DNA of 64,000 nt, from the NCBI GenBank assembly GCA_023404955.1, contig JAEXZY010000051.1:3619-67618 (forward strand), read 5' to 3'. Position numbers and translations under genes: made by a program. Positions 44,772-53,047 of this stretch are shown piece by piece. Positions within the stretch are counted from its first letter, which is position 1. The number at the start of each line of letters is the position of its first letter. This DNA is from Actinomycetes bacterium. GTDB taxonomy: Bacteria > Actinomycetota > Actinomycetes > Mycobacteriales > Mycobacteriaceae. A model generated the notes under the pieces. It had not been told where the DNA came from and did not search any database. It worked only from the letters and a program-made list of their open reading frames with translations.

Positions 44772-45907
44772 CGCAGCCCCAATCCGCGCGCGATCACACC
44801 GCGCAGCACCTCATTGGTCCCCCCGCGGATGGTGAACCCCGGCCGCTGATCGACCGCGGTGTCTGCCAGCGCTGCGAATCGCGCACCGTGTTCGGTTGCC
44901 AGATGGCCGAATTCGGCGATGTCGCCCTCGGTGGTGGTGCCCAGCACCTTCACGACGGCCGCGGGGACGTCCGGGGATTCACCGCGCTGGAGCGCGCCGG
45001 CCACGGCGGACGACATCTGATGAAGACCGGCGATGCGGCCCACCAGCCTGCCCAGTTCGGCATCACGGGGTATCTCGTTGTCGCTCATCGCCTGCGCCAT
45101 CGCGTCGAGCAGCATGAAGGTGGAGAGGACACGTTCGGGTCCGCTGCGCTCGAAGGCCAATTCGGAGGTGACCTGCTGCCATCCGGCACCGATCTCGCCG
45201 AACACCATGTCGTCGGGGACGAAGGTGTCGTCGAGGATGACCTCGTTGAAGTGGTGGGCGCCGTTCATCGACGTGATGGGCCGGATCTCCACGTCGGGGC
45301 TGCGGAGGTCCACGATGAATTGACTCAATCCGGCGTGCCGGTGCTGCGGATCCACCGGGGCGGTGCGCACCAGCGCGATGAAGGCGTGGGCCAGATGTGC
45401 GCCCGAGGTCCACACTTTCGTGCCGGTGAGCCGCCATCCGCCCTCGACTCGCTCGGCGCGGGTCCGGACGCTGGCCAGGTCCGAACCGGAATCCGGCTCA
45501 CTCATTCCGATACCGAAAAAGCATTCGCCGGCAACGATTCTCGGAAGGAAGTGCGCTTTCTGCTTCTCGGTGCCGTATTTGAGCAGCGACGGCACGATCT
45601 GCCGGTCGGCGATCCAGTGTGCGGCCACGGGGGCACCCGCGGCCAGCAGTTCCTCGGTCACGACGAACCGTTCGACGAATGAGCGTCCCGGCCCGCCGTA
45701 GTCGACGGGCACCGTCATGCCGAGCCACCCGCGGGCGGCCAGCGCCGCGGTGAATTCCTCGTCCCAGCCCGACAGCCACACATCGACCGACGGGGTGAAG
45801 GTGCCGGCGGCGCGCTGCTCGGCGAGGAACCGGCGAACGTCGGCGCGCAGCTCGTCGGCGCTCGCGTCCTCGAGGCTCGACTGCGGTACCAGGCGGGGGA
45901 GCGCCAT
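44768..45907 (-). CDS. Acyl-CoA dehydrogenase, full-length subunit
   Basis: FadE-type flavoprotein of 379 residues with the three-domain layout. GMTVPVDYGGPGRSFVERFV lies in the N-terminal domain. The flavin motif region GIGMSEPDSGSDLASVRTRAERV and TGTKVWTSGAHLA lie in the middle domain. The C-terminal helices end GGTNEVLRGVIARGLGL, where the FAD-contacting GGTxE motif is intact. AGGAG 5 bases before ATG 45907 sets the start. Heads the two-gene fadE unit. Confidence 0.88.
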   Translation of the reverse strand: MALPRLVPQSSLEDASADELRADVRRFLAEQRAAGTFTPSVDVWLSGWDEEFTAALAARGWLGMTVPVDYGGPGRSFVERFVVTEELLAAGAPVAAHWIADRQIVPSLLKYGTEKQKAHFLPRIVAGECFFGIGMSEPDSGSDLASVRTRAERVEGGWRLTGTKVWTSGAHLAHAFIALVRTAPVDPQHRHAGLSQFIVDLRSPDVEIRPITSMNGAHHFNEVILDDTFVPDDMVFGEIGAGWQQVTSELAFERSGPERVLSTFMLLDAMAQAMSDNEIPRDAELGRLVGRIAGLHQMSSAVAGALQRGESPDVPAAVVKVLGTTTEGDIAEFGHLATEHGARFAALADTAVDQRPGFTIRGGTNEVLRGVIARGLGLR

Positions 45908-45934
45908 CAGTCTCCTACGGGTTCGGGGGCGTCG

Positions 45935-46570
45935 TCAGCGCTCTCTGTGGTCTGTGAGGTCTATGTGGTCGACTCGACGCCGTCGGGAGCTGGTGGCGAG
46001 GGCGAATCCGAGGCCGGCGACGAACATCACCGACAGCAGGCCGCCGACATAGTGGTTCATCGGGCCACCCGGGGAGATGAAGCTGCCGGGAGGTCCGATC
46101 ACCGTGATGGTTTCGATCAGCTGTTCCACCGTGAACACGGCGGCGAGTACGCCGAGCCACCGCGGCAGCCGGCCCTCGTTGGCGTGGAGCAGGATGGGGG
46201 TCGCCACCAGAATGTTGGCGATGGTCGCCACGGGCAGCCACATGGTGCCGACGTCCTCGATCGCACGCCCCGTGGCGACCGCGGTCTGGCCGGGGCGCAG
46301 CGAGAGACCGCCGGCGAACCACACGGCGACGCACAGTTCGGCGACCAGCAGTGTCGAGCCGAGCGTGAACAGGTGGGCCGGTGGTCCACTGAGTCGGTCG
46401 CGCGCGAAGGCCAGCACGACGGCGAGCGCGAGGGCGGCGAAGGTCAGCAGCAGCGCCTGCATCCGGGTGACGCCAGGGTCGGCGCCCGGCAGGGCGTGGA
46501 GGGCGACGACGGCCGTGGCATACAGCACCGCGAACGCTGCGCCGGCGATCATCGGGGCTCGACCGTTCAT
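45935..46570 (-). CDS. Membrane protein of unknown function (DUF4386-like)
   Basis: Protein of 211 residues with about six hydrophobic segments (for example AGAAFAVLYATAVVALHAL and LLTFAALALAVVLAFA) and a basic C-terminus. The spacing of helices and the motif TMWLPVATIANILVATPILL resemble DUF4386-type proteins; this is a weak match made by eye. TAGCAT (46579-46584, minus) lies 8 bases before the ATG. Context offers no function. Confidence 0.6.
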   Translation of the reverse strand: MNGRAPMIAGAAFAVLYATAVVALHALPGADPGVTRMQALLLTFAALALAVVLAFARDRLSGPPAHLFTLGSTLLVAELCVAVWFAGGLSLRPGQTAVATGRAIEDVGTMWLPVATIANILVATPILLHANEGRLPRWLGVLAAVFTVEQLIETITVIGPPGSFISPGGPMNHYVGGLLSVMFVAGLGFALATSSRRRRVDHIDLTDHRER

Positions 46571-46666
46571 TGCCGGTCATGCTATCCCGCTGTCCCCAGA
46601 GCCGAGTTCATCCACAGTCGGGGCGGGCTGATGACGCGCATCGCCAGGCTCGTCGGCCGGGGTGCC

Positions 46667-46672
46667 TACCGT
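46667..46672 (+). promoter_or_regulatory. Leaderless -10 of comEA
   Basis: TACCGT, 6 bases before ATG 46679, supporting that start over ATG 46631. Confidence 0.45.
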
Positions 46673-46678
46673 CGCGGT

Positions 46679-47503
46679 ATGTCGACCGAACAGCCTGCCG
46701 AGCGGCTCCGTCGGCGTCTGGGTTCCGATGCCACGCGGGACGACGCGGAGCTCGACGATGACGGCGCCGACGCGGCGCTCTCGCGGTGGCTGCCCGAGCA
46801 GAGCGCGGACCGGGGCCCGGCGTGGCTCGCCCGCGTTCGCGCTGATCCAGGCCGCGCCGGCGTCGTCGCACTGGGCGTCGTCGGCCTGGTCGCGGTACTG
46901 GTCACGGTCGTCAGCCTCATGCGTGATCAGCCTCCGGCGGTGGTGTCGGCCAAGCTCCCGCCGGTCGAGATGGCGGCCTCCGGCGTCCCCGCCCCCGTCA
47001 GCTCGACCGCGGCGCCCGGACCGGTCGTGATCAGCGTCGCCGGATTGGTGCACCGGCCCGGTCTGGTCACGCTGGAGCCCGGTGCCCGCATCGCCGATGC
47101 GATCGACGCCGCGGGTGGCGCGCTCGACGGTGCCGACGTGCTCGGACTGAACATGGCGCGCAAGGTCGCCGACGGGGAACAGATCGTGGTGGGCATCGGT
47201 GCGGCGCCCGGCCAGCCGGCCGAGATGGGCAGCTCGGTGGTGTCGGACGCGTCGGGGTCGACGAGTACGCCGCCCACGGCCGGTGCGCCGCCCGGTGCGG
47301 GTGCGCAGGCGCCGGTCGACCTGAACACTGCGACCGCCGAGCAGCTCGACGCCCTGCCCGGCGTCGGTCCGGTCACGGCCGCGGCGATCGTGGCGTGGCG
47401 CGACACCCATGGCCGCTTCGGCAGCGTCGATCAGCTCGGTGACGTAGACGGAATCGGTCCGGCCCGGTTGGACAAACTGCGCCCGCTTGTGAGCGCGGGA
47501 TGA
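46679..47503 (+). CDS. comEA: ComEA-like DNA-binding protein
   Basis: Membrane-anchored protein of 274 residues, orthologue of Rv2415c. One transmembrane helix (about 62-82, VVALGVVGLVAVLVTVVSLM) is followed by a SLBB domain (VVISVAGLVHRPGLVTLEPG) and a C-terminal double helix-hairpin-helix (DLNTATAEQLDALPGVGPVT) that binds DNA. In competent bacteria ComEA receives incoming DNA and passes it to ComEC. ATG 46679 is supported by the -10; ATG 46631 would add 16 residues. It overlaps comEC (ATGA). Confidence 0.88.
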   Translation: MSTEQPAERLRRRLGSDATRDDAELDDDGADAALSRWLPEQSADRGPAWLARVRADPGRAGVVALGVVGLVAVLVTVVSLMRDQPPAVVSAKLPPVEMAASGVPAPVSSTAAPGPVVISVAGLVHRPGLVTLEPGARIADAIDAAGGALDGADVLGLNMARKVADGEQIVVGIGAAPGQPAEMGSSVVSDASGSTSTPPTAGAPPGAGAQAPVDLNTATAEQLDALPGVGPVTAAAIVAWRDTHGRFGSVDQLGDVDGIGPARLDKLRPLVSAG

Positions 47504-48963
47504 CCGATCTCCGCCTCATTCCCGCCGCGCTGACCGCGTGGGCGGTGACGGCGGCGGGGATCAGCTGGGGGTACGCGGCCGCGGGCGCTGCCGTCCTGGG
47601 CGGTGTCGCCGCGACTGTCGCGACGGGATGCTGGGCGAGCCGGACGCGGACCCGCGGAGGGCGAGGCCCGGTGTTGATCGCCGCAGCCGCGGTGGCGCTG
47701 GTGGGCGGCGGCTTCGCGGTCGCGGTGTGCCTGCGTGTCGACGCAGTGCGGCATCACCCGGTGACGACGTATGTCGGCTCGGTCGCCGAGGTCGTCATCA
47801 CGCCCGACGAGACACCCCGCGTGCTCGACGGCGGTCGGACGATGTTTCGGGCGACACTTGCGCGGCTCGACGGCGTCCCGTCGTCGGGCGCAGTGCTGGT
47901 GTTCGCCTCCGGTGCCGACTACGCCGCGATCCCGGCGGGTCGACCCGCGGGCTTCCGCGCCCGGGTGAGCCGCCCGGGCCGCCAGGACCTGACAGTCGCG
48001 GTGCTGTCCGCGACGGGACGGCCCCGCCTCGGTGAGGCGGCGCCGGTGTACCGGCTCGCGCACCGGATCCGAGCCGGATTCGCCGACGCGGTGCGTCTTG
48101 TGTTGCCGGGCGACCAGGCCGCGTTGGTGCCGGCGCTAGTACTCGGGGACACCTCTGCGGTGCCGGCGACGACGGCCAAGGACTTCCGGGTCGCCGGGCT
48201 GACCCATCTGATGGCCGTGTCCGGTGCGAACATCACCATCGTCTGCGCAGCGATGCTGCTCAGCGCCGTTCTGCTGGGGCCGCGCGCGGCCGTCGTGCTG
48301 GCTGCGGTGACGCTGGCCGGTTTCGTCGTGGTGGTGCAGCCGTCGGCGAGCGTGCTGCGGGCCGCCGTCATGGGTGCGATCACGCTGCTGGCCGTGCTCA
48401 CCCACCGGCGTCGGCAGGCGCTGCCCGCACTGGCCGCCGCGGTCATCGTGCTCATGGTCGCCACGCCGCAGCTCGCGGTGGACGTCGGCTTCGCGCTGTC
48501 GGTGTCGGCCACCGCGGGTCTGGTCCTGGTCGCACCCGTGTGGTCCCAGCGGCTGACAGGCCGCGGCTGGCCCAAGCCGCTGGCCGACGCGGTGAGCGTG
48601 GCGCTGGCGGCCCAGCTGATCACCGCGCCGCTGGTCGCGGGGGTGTCGGGCTCGGTGAGTCTGGTCGCCGTGATCGCCAATCTGCTTGTCGCGCCGGTCA
48701 TTCCGCCGATCACGTTGATCGGGACGGCGGCGGCGGCGCTGTGCCCGATGTGGCCCGCGGGTGCGCAGCTGCTCATCCGGTTCACTGGTCCAGAGGTGTG
48801 GTGGCTGGGCAGTGTGGCCCGCTGGGCGGCCGCGGTGCCGGTGGCGGCGCTACCGGTGCCGTCGGGGTTCGCCGGGGTGGCGGTCGTCGCGGCAGCCTCG
48901 TGCCTCGTCGCGGCGGTGTGGCATTGGGCGCTGTCGGGACGGCGTGACACCATCGTCCGGTGA
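47500..48963 (+). CDS. comEC: ComEC/Rec2 competence channel, without beta-lactamase domain
   Basis: Polytopic membrane protein of 487 residues, orthologue of Rv2414c. It has an N-terminal OB-like extracellular region (VVITPDETPRVLDGGRTMF) and the Competence domain (VLGDTSAVPATTAKDFRVAGLTHLMAVSGANITIV) with about ten helices. It ends after the membrane domain; the C-terminal metallo-beta-lactamase domain of longer ComEC proteins is missing, as in other mycobacteria. Natural transformation is not established for this group, so its role is uncertain. Confidence 0.87.
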   Translation: MTDLRLIPAALTAWAVTAAGISWGYAAAGAAVLGGVAATVATGCWASRTRTRGGRGPVLIAAAAVALVGGGFAVAVCLRVDAVRHHPVTTYVGSVAEVVITPDETPRVLDGGRTMFRATLARLDGVPSSGAVLVFASGADYAAIPAGRPAGFRARVSRPGRQDLTVAVLSATGRPRLGEAAPVYRLAHRIRAGFADAVRLVLPGDQAALVPALVLGDTSAVPATTAKDFRVAGLTHLMAVSGANITIVCAAMLLSAVLLGPRAAVVLAAVTLAGFVVVVQPSASVLRAAVMGAITLLAVLTHRRRQALPALAAAVIVLMVATPQLAVDVGFALSVSATAGLVLVAPVWSQRLTGRGWPKPLADAVSVALAAQLITAPLVAGVSGSVSLVAVIANLLVAPVIPPITLIGTAAAALCPMWPAGAQLLIRFTGPEVWWLGSVARWAAAVPVAALPVPSGFAGVAVVAAASCLVAAVWHWALSGRRDTIVR

Positions 48964-49913
48964 GCACCGGTCTGCACCTGATCCTCGGTGACGAGGAGTT
49001 GCTCGTCGAACGCGCTGTCGCAGGGGTTCTGGCCCAGGCGCGTAAGTCGGCGGGTACCGCCGACGTCCCGGTCGACCGCCTGCGGGCCGGTGAGGTCAGC
49101 GTCAGCGAGATCGCAGAACTGCTCAGCCCGTCGTTGTTCGCCGACGAGCGCGTCGTCGTGCTGGAATCGGCCGCCGAGGCGGGCAAGGAGGCGGTGGCCG
49201 TCATCGAAGGTGCTGCCGCCGACCTCCCTGAGGGCACCCTGCTGGTCGTCGTGCACTCCGGCGGCGGGCGGGCCAAGGCGCTCGCCGATCGGCTGAAGAA
49301 GCTCGGCGCCGAGGTGCACCCGTGCGCGCGGATCACCAAGGCTACCGAGCGCGCCGAGTTCGTCCGCAGGGAATTCCGCGCCCTGCGCACCAAGGTCAGC
49401 GACGACACCGTGACCGCGGTGATCGACGCGATCGGCTCCGATCTGCGCGAGCTGGCCTCGGCGTGCTCGCAGTTGGTGGCCGACACGGCCGGGGTGGTGG
49501 ACGCGGCGGCGGTTCGCCGCTATCACTCCGGAAAAGCAGAGGTCAAAGGCTTCGACATCGCGGACAAGGCGGTGGTCGGTGATGTGGCGGGCGCGGCGGA
49601 GGCGCTGCGCTGGGCGATGATGGCCGGCGAACCGCACGTCGTGCTGGCCGACGCGCTCGCCGAGGCGGTGCACACGATCGCCAGGGTGGCGCCGCTGTCA
49701 GGTGATCCGTACCGGCTGGCCGGAGAGCTAGGCATGCCGCCCTGGCGCGTGCAGAAGGCGCAGAAGCAGGCGCGACGGTGGTCGCGGGACTCGGTGGCCG
49801 AGGCGCTGCGGCTGGTGGCAGCGCTCAACGCCGACGTCAAAGGCGCGGCGGCAGACGCCGACTACGCGTTGGAGAACGCGGTGCGCTCGGTCGCCTCGCT
49901 GGTGAGCGACTGA
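48960..49913 (+). CDS. holA: DNA polymerase III delta subunit
   Basis: Clamp-loader subunit of 317 residues that opens the beta clamp. The N-terminal HLILGDEELLVERAV begins the degenerate AAA+ domain. The C-terminal collar domain is near 215-317 (AAEALRWAMMAGEPHVVLADALAEAV). GTG overlaps the comEC stop (GTGA), placing a replication gene in the com operon, as is usual in actinobacteria. Confidence 0.92.
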   Translation: MSTGLHLILGDEELLVERAVAGVLAQARKSAGTADVPVDRLRAGEVSVSEIAELLSPSLFADERVVVLESAAEAGKEAVAVIEGAAADLPEGTLLVVVHSGGGRAKALADRLKKLGAEVHPCARITKATERAEFVRREFRALRTKVSDDTVTAVIDAIGSDLRELASACSQLVADTAGVVDAAAVRRYHSGKAEVKGFDIADKAVVGDVAGAAEALRWAMMAGEPHVVLADALAEAVHTIARVAPLSGDPYRLAGELGMPPWRVQKAQKQARRWSRDSVAEALRLVAALNADVKGAAADADYALENAVRSVASLVSD

Positions 49914-49951
49914 CGCGGCGCGTCAGATCGTGTACTGACGCGGGGCGTCAG
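49910..49951. terminator. Tandem near-identical hairpins between holA and rpsT
   Basis: Two copies of ctgacgc-NNN-gcgtcag (49910-49926 and 49935-49951) lie 25 bases apart, each with a 7-bp perfect stem. The first overlaps the holA stop, the second the rpsT stop. They probably act as a bidirectional terminator for the convergent genes. Confidence 0.55.
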
Positions 49952-50208
49952 ATCTTGTTGAGCGCCTTGGCCAGCGCCGACTTACGGTTGGCGGCCTGGT
50001 TCTTGTGGATGACGCCCTTGCTGGCGGCCTTGTCGAGCTTGCGGCTGGTCGCGACCAGCAGCTCGCCGGCCTTGTCCTTGTCGCCGGCCTCGACGGCCTG
50101 CCGGAACCCGCGGACCGCCGTGTGAAGCGACGACTTCACCGACTTGTTGCGCAGTCTGCGGCGCTCGTTGGTGCGGTTCCGCTTCTCCTGCGACTTGATG
50201 TTGGCCAC
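49948..50208 (-). CDS. rpsT: 30S ribosomal protein S20
   Basis: Ribosomal protein of 86 residues binding 16S rRNA. The basic N-terminus ANIKSQEKRNRTNERRRLRN and the closing KNQAANRKSALAKALN are diagnostic. GTG 50208 has AAGGAT 8 bases upstream and gives exact family length. It is transcribed opposite to its neighbours, as in M. tuberculosis. Confidence 0.97.
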   Translation of the reverse strand: MANIKSQEKRNRTNERRRLRNKSVKSSLHTAVRGFRQAVEAGDKDKAGELLVATSRKLDKAASKGVIHKNQAANRKSALAKALNKI

Positions 50209-50281
50209 GCGTGTAATCCTTCGGCAATCTCGACGGGTTGGGTTGAGTCTGTGGGGCGCCCGCGGGGGGCAGCGACTGTTC

Positions 50282-50311
50282 AGGTTAGCAGCGAGCGCGT
50301 ACTTCACCCAA
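50282..50311 (-). promoter_or_regulatory. rpsT promoter
   Basis: On the minus strand -35 TTGGGT (50311-50306) and -10 TAACCT (50287-50282) have an 18-base spacer. The leader before GTG 50208 is about 67 bases. Confidence 0.6.
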
Positions 50312-50420
50312 AACGGAAGCCACTGGCCTGCCGAAACGACGGAAATGCTGCAGCATGGCAAGGTGCGTGTCTGGAGCGCATGCATCGCGCACGTCTGCGT
50401 ACGGGAGGAGCACGAGAGCT

Positions 50421-52058
50421 TTGCCGACAGAAACCGCACGGACCACACGCACCACCAAGCCGACCCGACGGCACGAGGGCATCTTCGGCGGATACAACCG
50501 GCTCGGCACCTACGCGCAGGCGTTCGACGAGATGTTCGACGCCAACGGCAACGTGCGCGGCCCCTACAAGGGCATCCACAAGGAGCTGGGCCCCGCCGAC
50601 GTCGCCGACCTCGAGGCGCGCTCCGACGCGCTGGGCCGGGCCTTCATCGACCAGGGCATCACGTTCTCGCTGTCCGGGCAGGAGCGCCCCTTCCCGCTCG
50701 ACCTCGTCCCGCGGGTCATCTCGGCGGCCGAGTGGACGCGGCTCGAGCGCGGCATCCGTCAGCGGGTGCAGGCGTTGGAGATGTACCTCGACGACATCTA
50801 CGGCGAGCAGGAGATTCTGCGTGACGGGGTGATTCCGCGCCGGCTCGTCACCTCGTGCGAGCACTTCCACCGCGAAGCTGTCGGCATCGCCCCGCCCAAC
50901 GGGGTCCGCATCCACGTCGCAGGCATCGACCTGATCCGCGACGCCCAGGGGACATGGCGTGTGCTGGAGGACAACCTGCGGTCGCCGTCCGGGGTGTCCT
51001 ACGTCATGGAGAACCGCCGCACGATGGCGCGGGTGTTCCCGAACCTGTTCGCCACCCATCGGGTGCGCGCCGTCGGCGACTACTCGTCGCATCTGCTGCG
51101 CGCGCTGCGCAACGCCGCGGCCAACAACGTCGCCGATCCCACCGTCGTCGTCCTCACCCCCGGGGTGTACAACTCGGCGTACTTCGAGCATTCACTGCTC
51201 GCCCGGCAGATGGGCGTCGAGCTCGTCGAGGGCCGCGACCTGTTCTGCCGCGACAACGCCGTGTACATGCGCACCACCGAAGGTGAGCGGCAGGTCGACG
51301 TCATCTACCGCCGCATCGACGACGACTACCTGGACCCGATGCAGTTCAAGCCCGACTCCGTGCTCGGGGTGGCGGGCATCTTGAATGCGGCCCGCGCCGG
51401 CAATGTCGTGATCTCCAGCGCCGTCGGCAACGGTGTCGGAGACGACAAGCTCGTCTACACCTACGTGCCGACGATCATCGAGTACTACCTCGGCGAGAAA
51501 CCTCTGCTGGCCAACGTCGACACGTACCGCTGCTGGCTCGACGAGGAACGCGAAGAGGTGCTCGACCGGGTCGACGAGCTGGTCATCAAACCCGTCGAGG
51601 GCTCGGGCGGCTACGGCATCGTGTTCGGGCCCGACGCCTCACCCAAGGAGCTGGCGACGATCACCAGGAAGATCAACGCAGACCCCCGAGGGTGGATCGC
51701 CCAGCCGGTGATGCAGCTGTCGACGGTGCCGACGCAGATCGACGACGAGCTCGCACCCCGCCACGTCGACCTGCGCCCGTTCGCCGTCAACGACGGGGAC
51801 GAGGTGTATGTGCTGCCGGGTGGGCTGACCCGGGTGGCGCTGCCCGAAGGGTCGTTGGTGGTCAACTCCAGCCAGGGTGGTGGCTCCAAGGACACCTGGG
51901 TGTTGGCGTCGCGCACGTCGGTCGCCGACCGCGAACTCGGCGCGGCCGAAGTGGTGCGCTCGCTTCCCCGAGCCGCGGCCGCCAAGAACGGCAGCCGCAA
52001 CGGCAAGGCGGAATCGAGTCACGATCAGCAACAGCAACAGCAACAGCAACAGCAGTAG
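50421..52058 (+). CDS. Circularly permuted ATP-grasp protein (Rv2411c family)
   Basis: Protein of 545 residues of the CP_ATPgrasp type (DUF404/DUF407). Blocks include GIFGGYNRLGTYAQAFDEMF, VLEDNLRSPSGVSYVMENR, DVIYRRIDDDYLDP and the phosphate-loop-like VIKPVEGSGGYGIVFGP. ATP-grasp enzymes activate a carboxylate with ATP and join it to an amine; comparative work predicts peptide or amide ligation for this group. TTG 50421 is chosen, with GGGAGGAG at 50403-50410; GTG/ATG codons upstream give unsupported N-termini. The last ten residues are all glutamine, encoded by CAA/CAG. The next two genes follow within 12 and 2 bases of their predecessors. Confidence 0.85.
   Translation: MPTETARTTRTTKPTRRHEGIFGGYNRLGTYAQAFDEMFDANGNVRGPYKGIHKELGPADVADLEARSDALGRAFIDQGITFSLSGQERPFPLDLVPRVISAAEWTRLERGIRQRVQALEMYLDDIYGEQEILRDGVIPRRLVTSCEHFHREAVGIAPPNGVRIHVAGIDLIRDAQGTWRVLEDNLRSPSGVSYVMENRRTMARVFPNLFATHRVRAVGDYSSHLLRALRNAAANNVADPTVVVLTPGVYNSAYFEHSLLARQMGVELVEGRDLFCRDNAVYMRTTEGERQVDVIYRRIDDDYLDPMQFKPDSVLGVAGILNAARAGNVVISSAVGNGVGDDKLVYTYVPTIIEYYLGEKPLLANVDTYRCWLDEEREEVLDRVDELVIKPVEGSGGYGIVFGPDASPKELATITRKINADPRGWIAQPVMQLSTVPTQIDDELAPRHVDLRPFAVNDGDEVYVLPGGLTRVALPEGSLVVNSSQGGGSKDTWVLASRTSVADRELGAAEVVRSLPRAAAAKNGSRNGKAESSHDQQQQQQQQQQ
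52025..52055 (+). repeat. CAA/CAG microsatellite encoding ten glutamines
   Basis: A nearly pure (CAACAG)n tract ends the ATP-grasp gene just before its TAG. Such tracts change length by slippage; in-frame six-base units would alter only the tail. Confidence 0.8.
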
Positions 52059-52070
52059 AGGAAGGTGACG

Positions 52071-53045
52071 ATGCTGGCCAGAAACGCCGAATCTCTCTAC
52101 TGGATCGGACGCTACGTCGAGCGCGCCGACGACACCGCGCGCATCCTCGATGTCACGGTGCACCAGCTGCTGGAGGACTCCAGCGTCGATCCCGACCAGG
52201 CTTCACGCACCCTTCTGCGGGTGCTGGGTATCGATCCGCCCGACGAGGTCCTCGACGTGTGGTCGTTGACCGACATCGTGGCGTTCAGCAGGGAGACCTA
52301 CGGGGGCAACTCGATCGTCGAGGCGATCTCCGCGGCGCGCGAAAATGCCCGTGGCGCACGCGAAGTCACGTCCACCGAGATCTGGGAGTGCCTGAACACC
52401 ACGTACAACGCGCTGGCCGAACGGGAGCGCGCCGCCAAACGGCTGGGGCCGCACGAATTCCTGTCCTACGTCGAGGGGCGTGCCGCGATGTTCGCGGGGC
52501 TGGCCGACTCCACGCTGTCGCGCGACGACGGCTATCGCTTCATGCTCCTGGGACGTGCTCTGGAACGGGTGGACATGACGGTCCGTCTGCTGCTGTCGCG
52601 GGTCGGCGACAGCGCGTCGTCGCCGGCGTGGGTCACGCTGCTGCGCTCTGCGGGTGCCCACGACACCTATCTGCGGACCTACCGCGGCGTGCTCGACGCC
52701 GGCCGTGTCGTGGAATTCATGCTGCTGGACCGTCTCTTTCCGCGGTCGATCTTCTATTCGCTGCGGCTGGCCGAACACAGTCTCGACGAATTGATGAACC
52801 GTCCGCACGGGCGTCTCGGCGCGACCGCCGAGGCGCAGCTGCTGCTGGGCCGGGCGCGCAGCGAACTGGAGTTCCTGCGGCCCGGGGTGCTGCTCGAATC
52901 GCTCGAGCAGCGGCTCGCCGCACTGCAAACGACGGTCTTCGATGTCGGAGAGTCGTTGGCGCTGCAGTACTTCCACTCCGCGCCGTGGGTGGCATGGACG
53001 GATGCCGGACGCAACGCACTGGTGATCGAAGAAGGGGAGATCTGA
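52071..53045 (+). CDS. Alpha-E domain protein (DUF403; Rv2410c family)
   Basis: All-helical protein of 324 residues. It begins MLARNAESLYWIGRYVERAD, the family signature, and continues with conserved acidic and arginine positions (AERERAAKRLGPHEF, RALERVDMTVRLLLSR). The alpha-E domain always accompanies circularly permuted ATP-grasp proteins and is thought to form part of the ligase complex; its activity is unproven. AGGAAGG 6 bases before ATG 52071 favours it over GTG 52065. Middle gene of the three-gene cluster. Confidence 0.87.
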   Translation: MLARNAESLYWIGRYVERADDTARILDVTVHQLLEDSSVDPDQASRTLLRVLGIDPPDEVLDVWSLTDIVAFSRETYGGNSIVEAISAARENARGAREVTSTEIWECLNTTYNALAERERAAKRLGPHEFLSYVEGRAAMFAGLADSTLSRDDGYRFMLLGRALERVDMTVRLLLSRVGDSASSPAWVTLLRSAGAHDTYLRTYRGVLDAGRVVEFMLLDRLFPRSIFYSLRLAEHSLDELMNRPHGRLGATAEAQLLLGRARSELEFLRPGVLLESLEQRLAALQTTVFDVGESLALQYFHSAPWVAWTDAGRNALVIEEGEI

Positions 53046-53047
53046 AC

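Noticed and set aside
45915..46580. Alternative minus-strand frame over the 211-residue membrane protein
   Set aside because: It is Arg/Pro-rich noise, whereas the chosen frame has regular hydrophobic helices.
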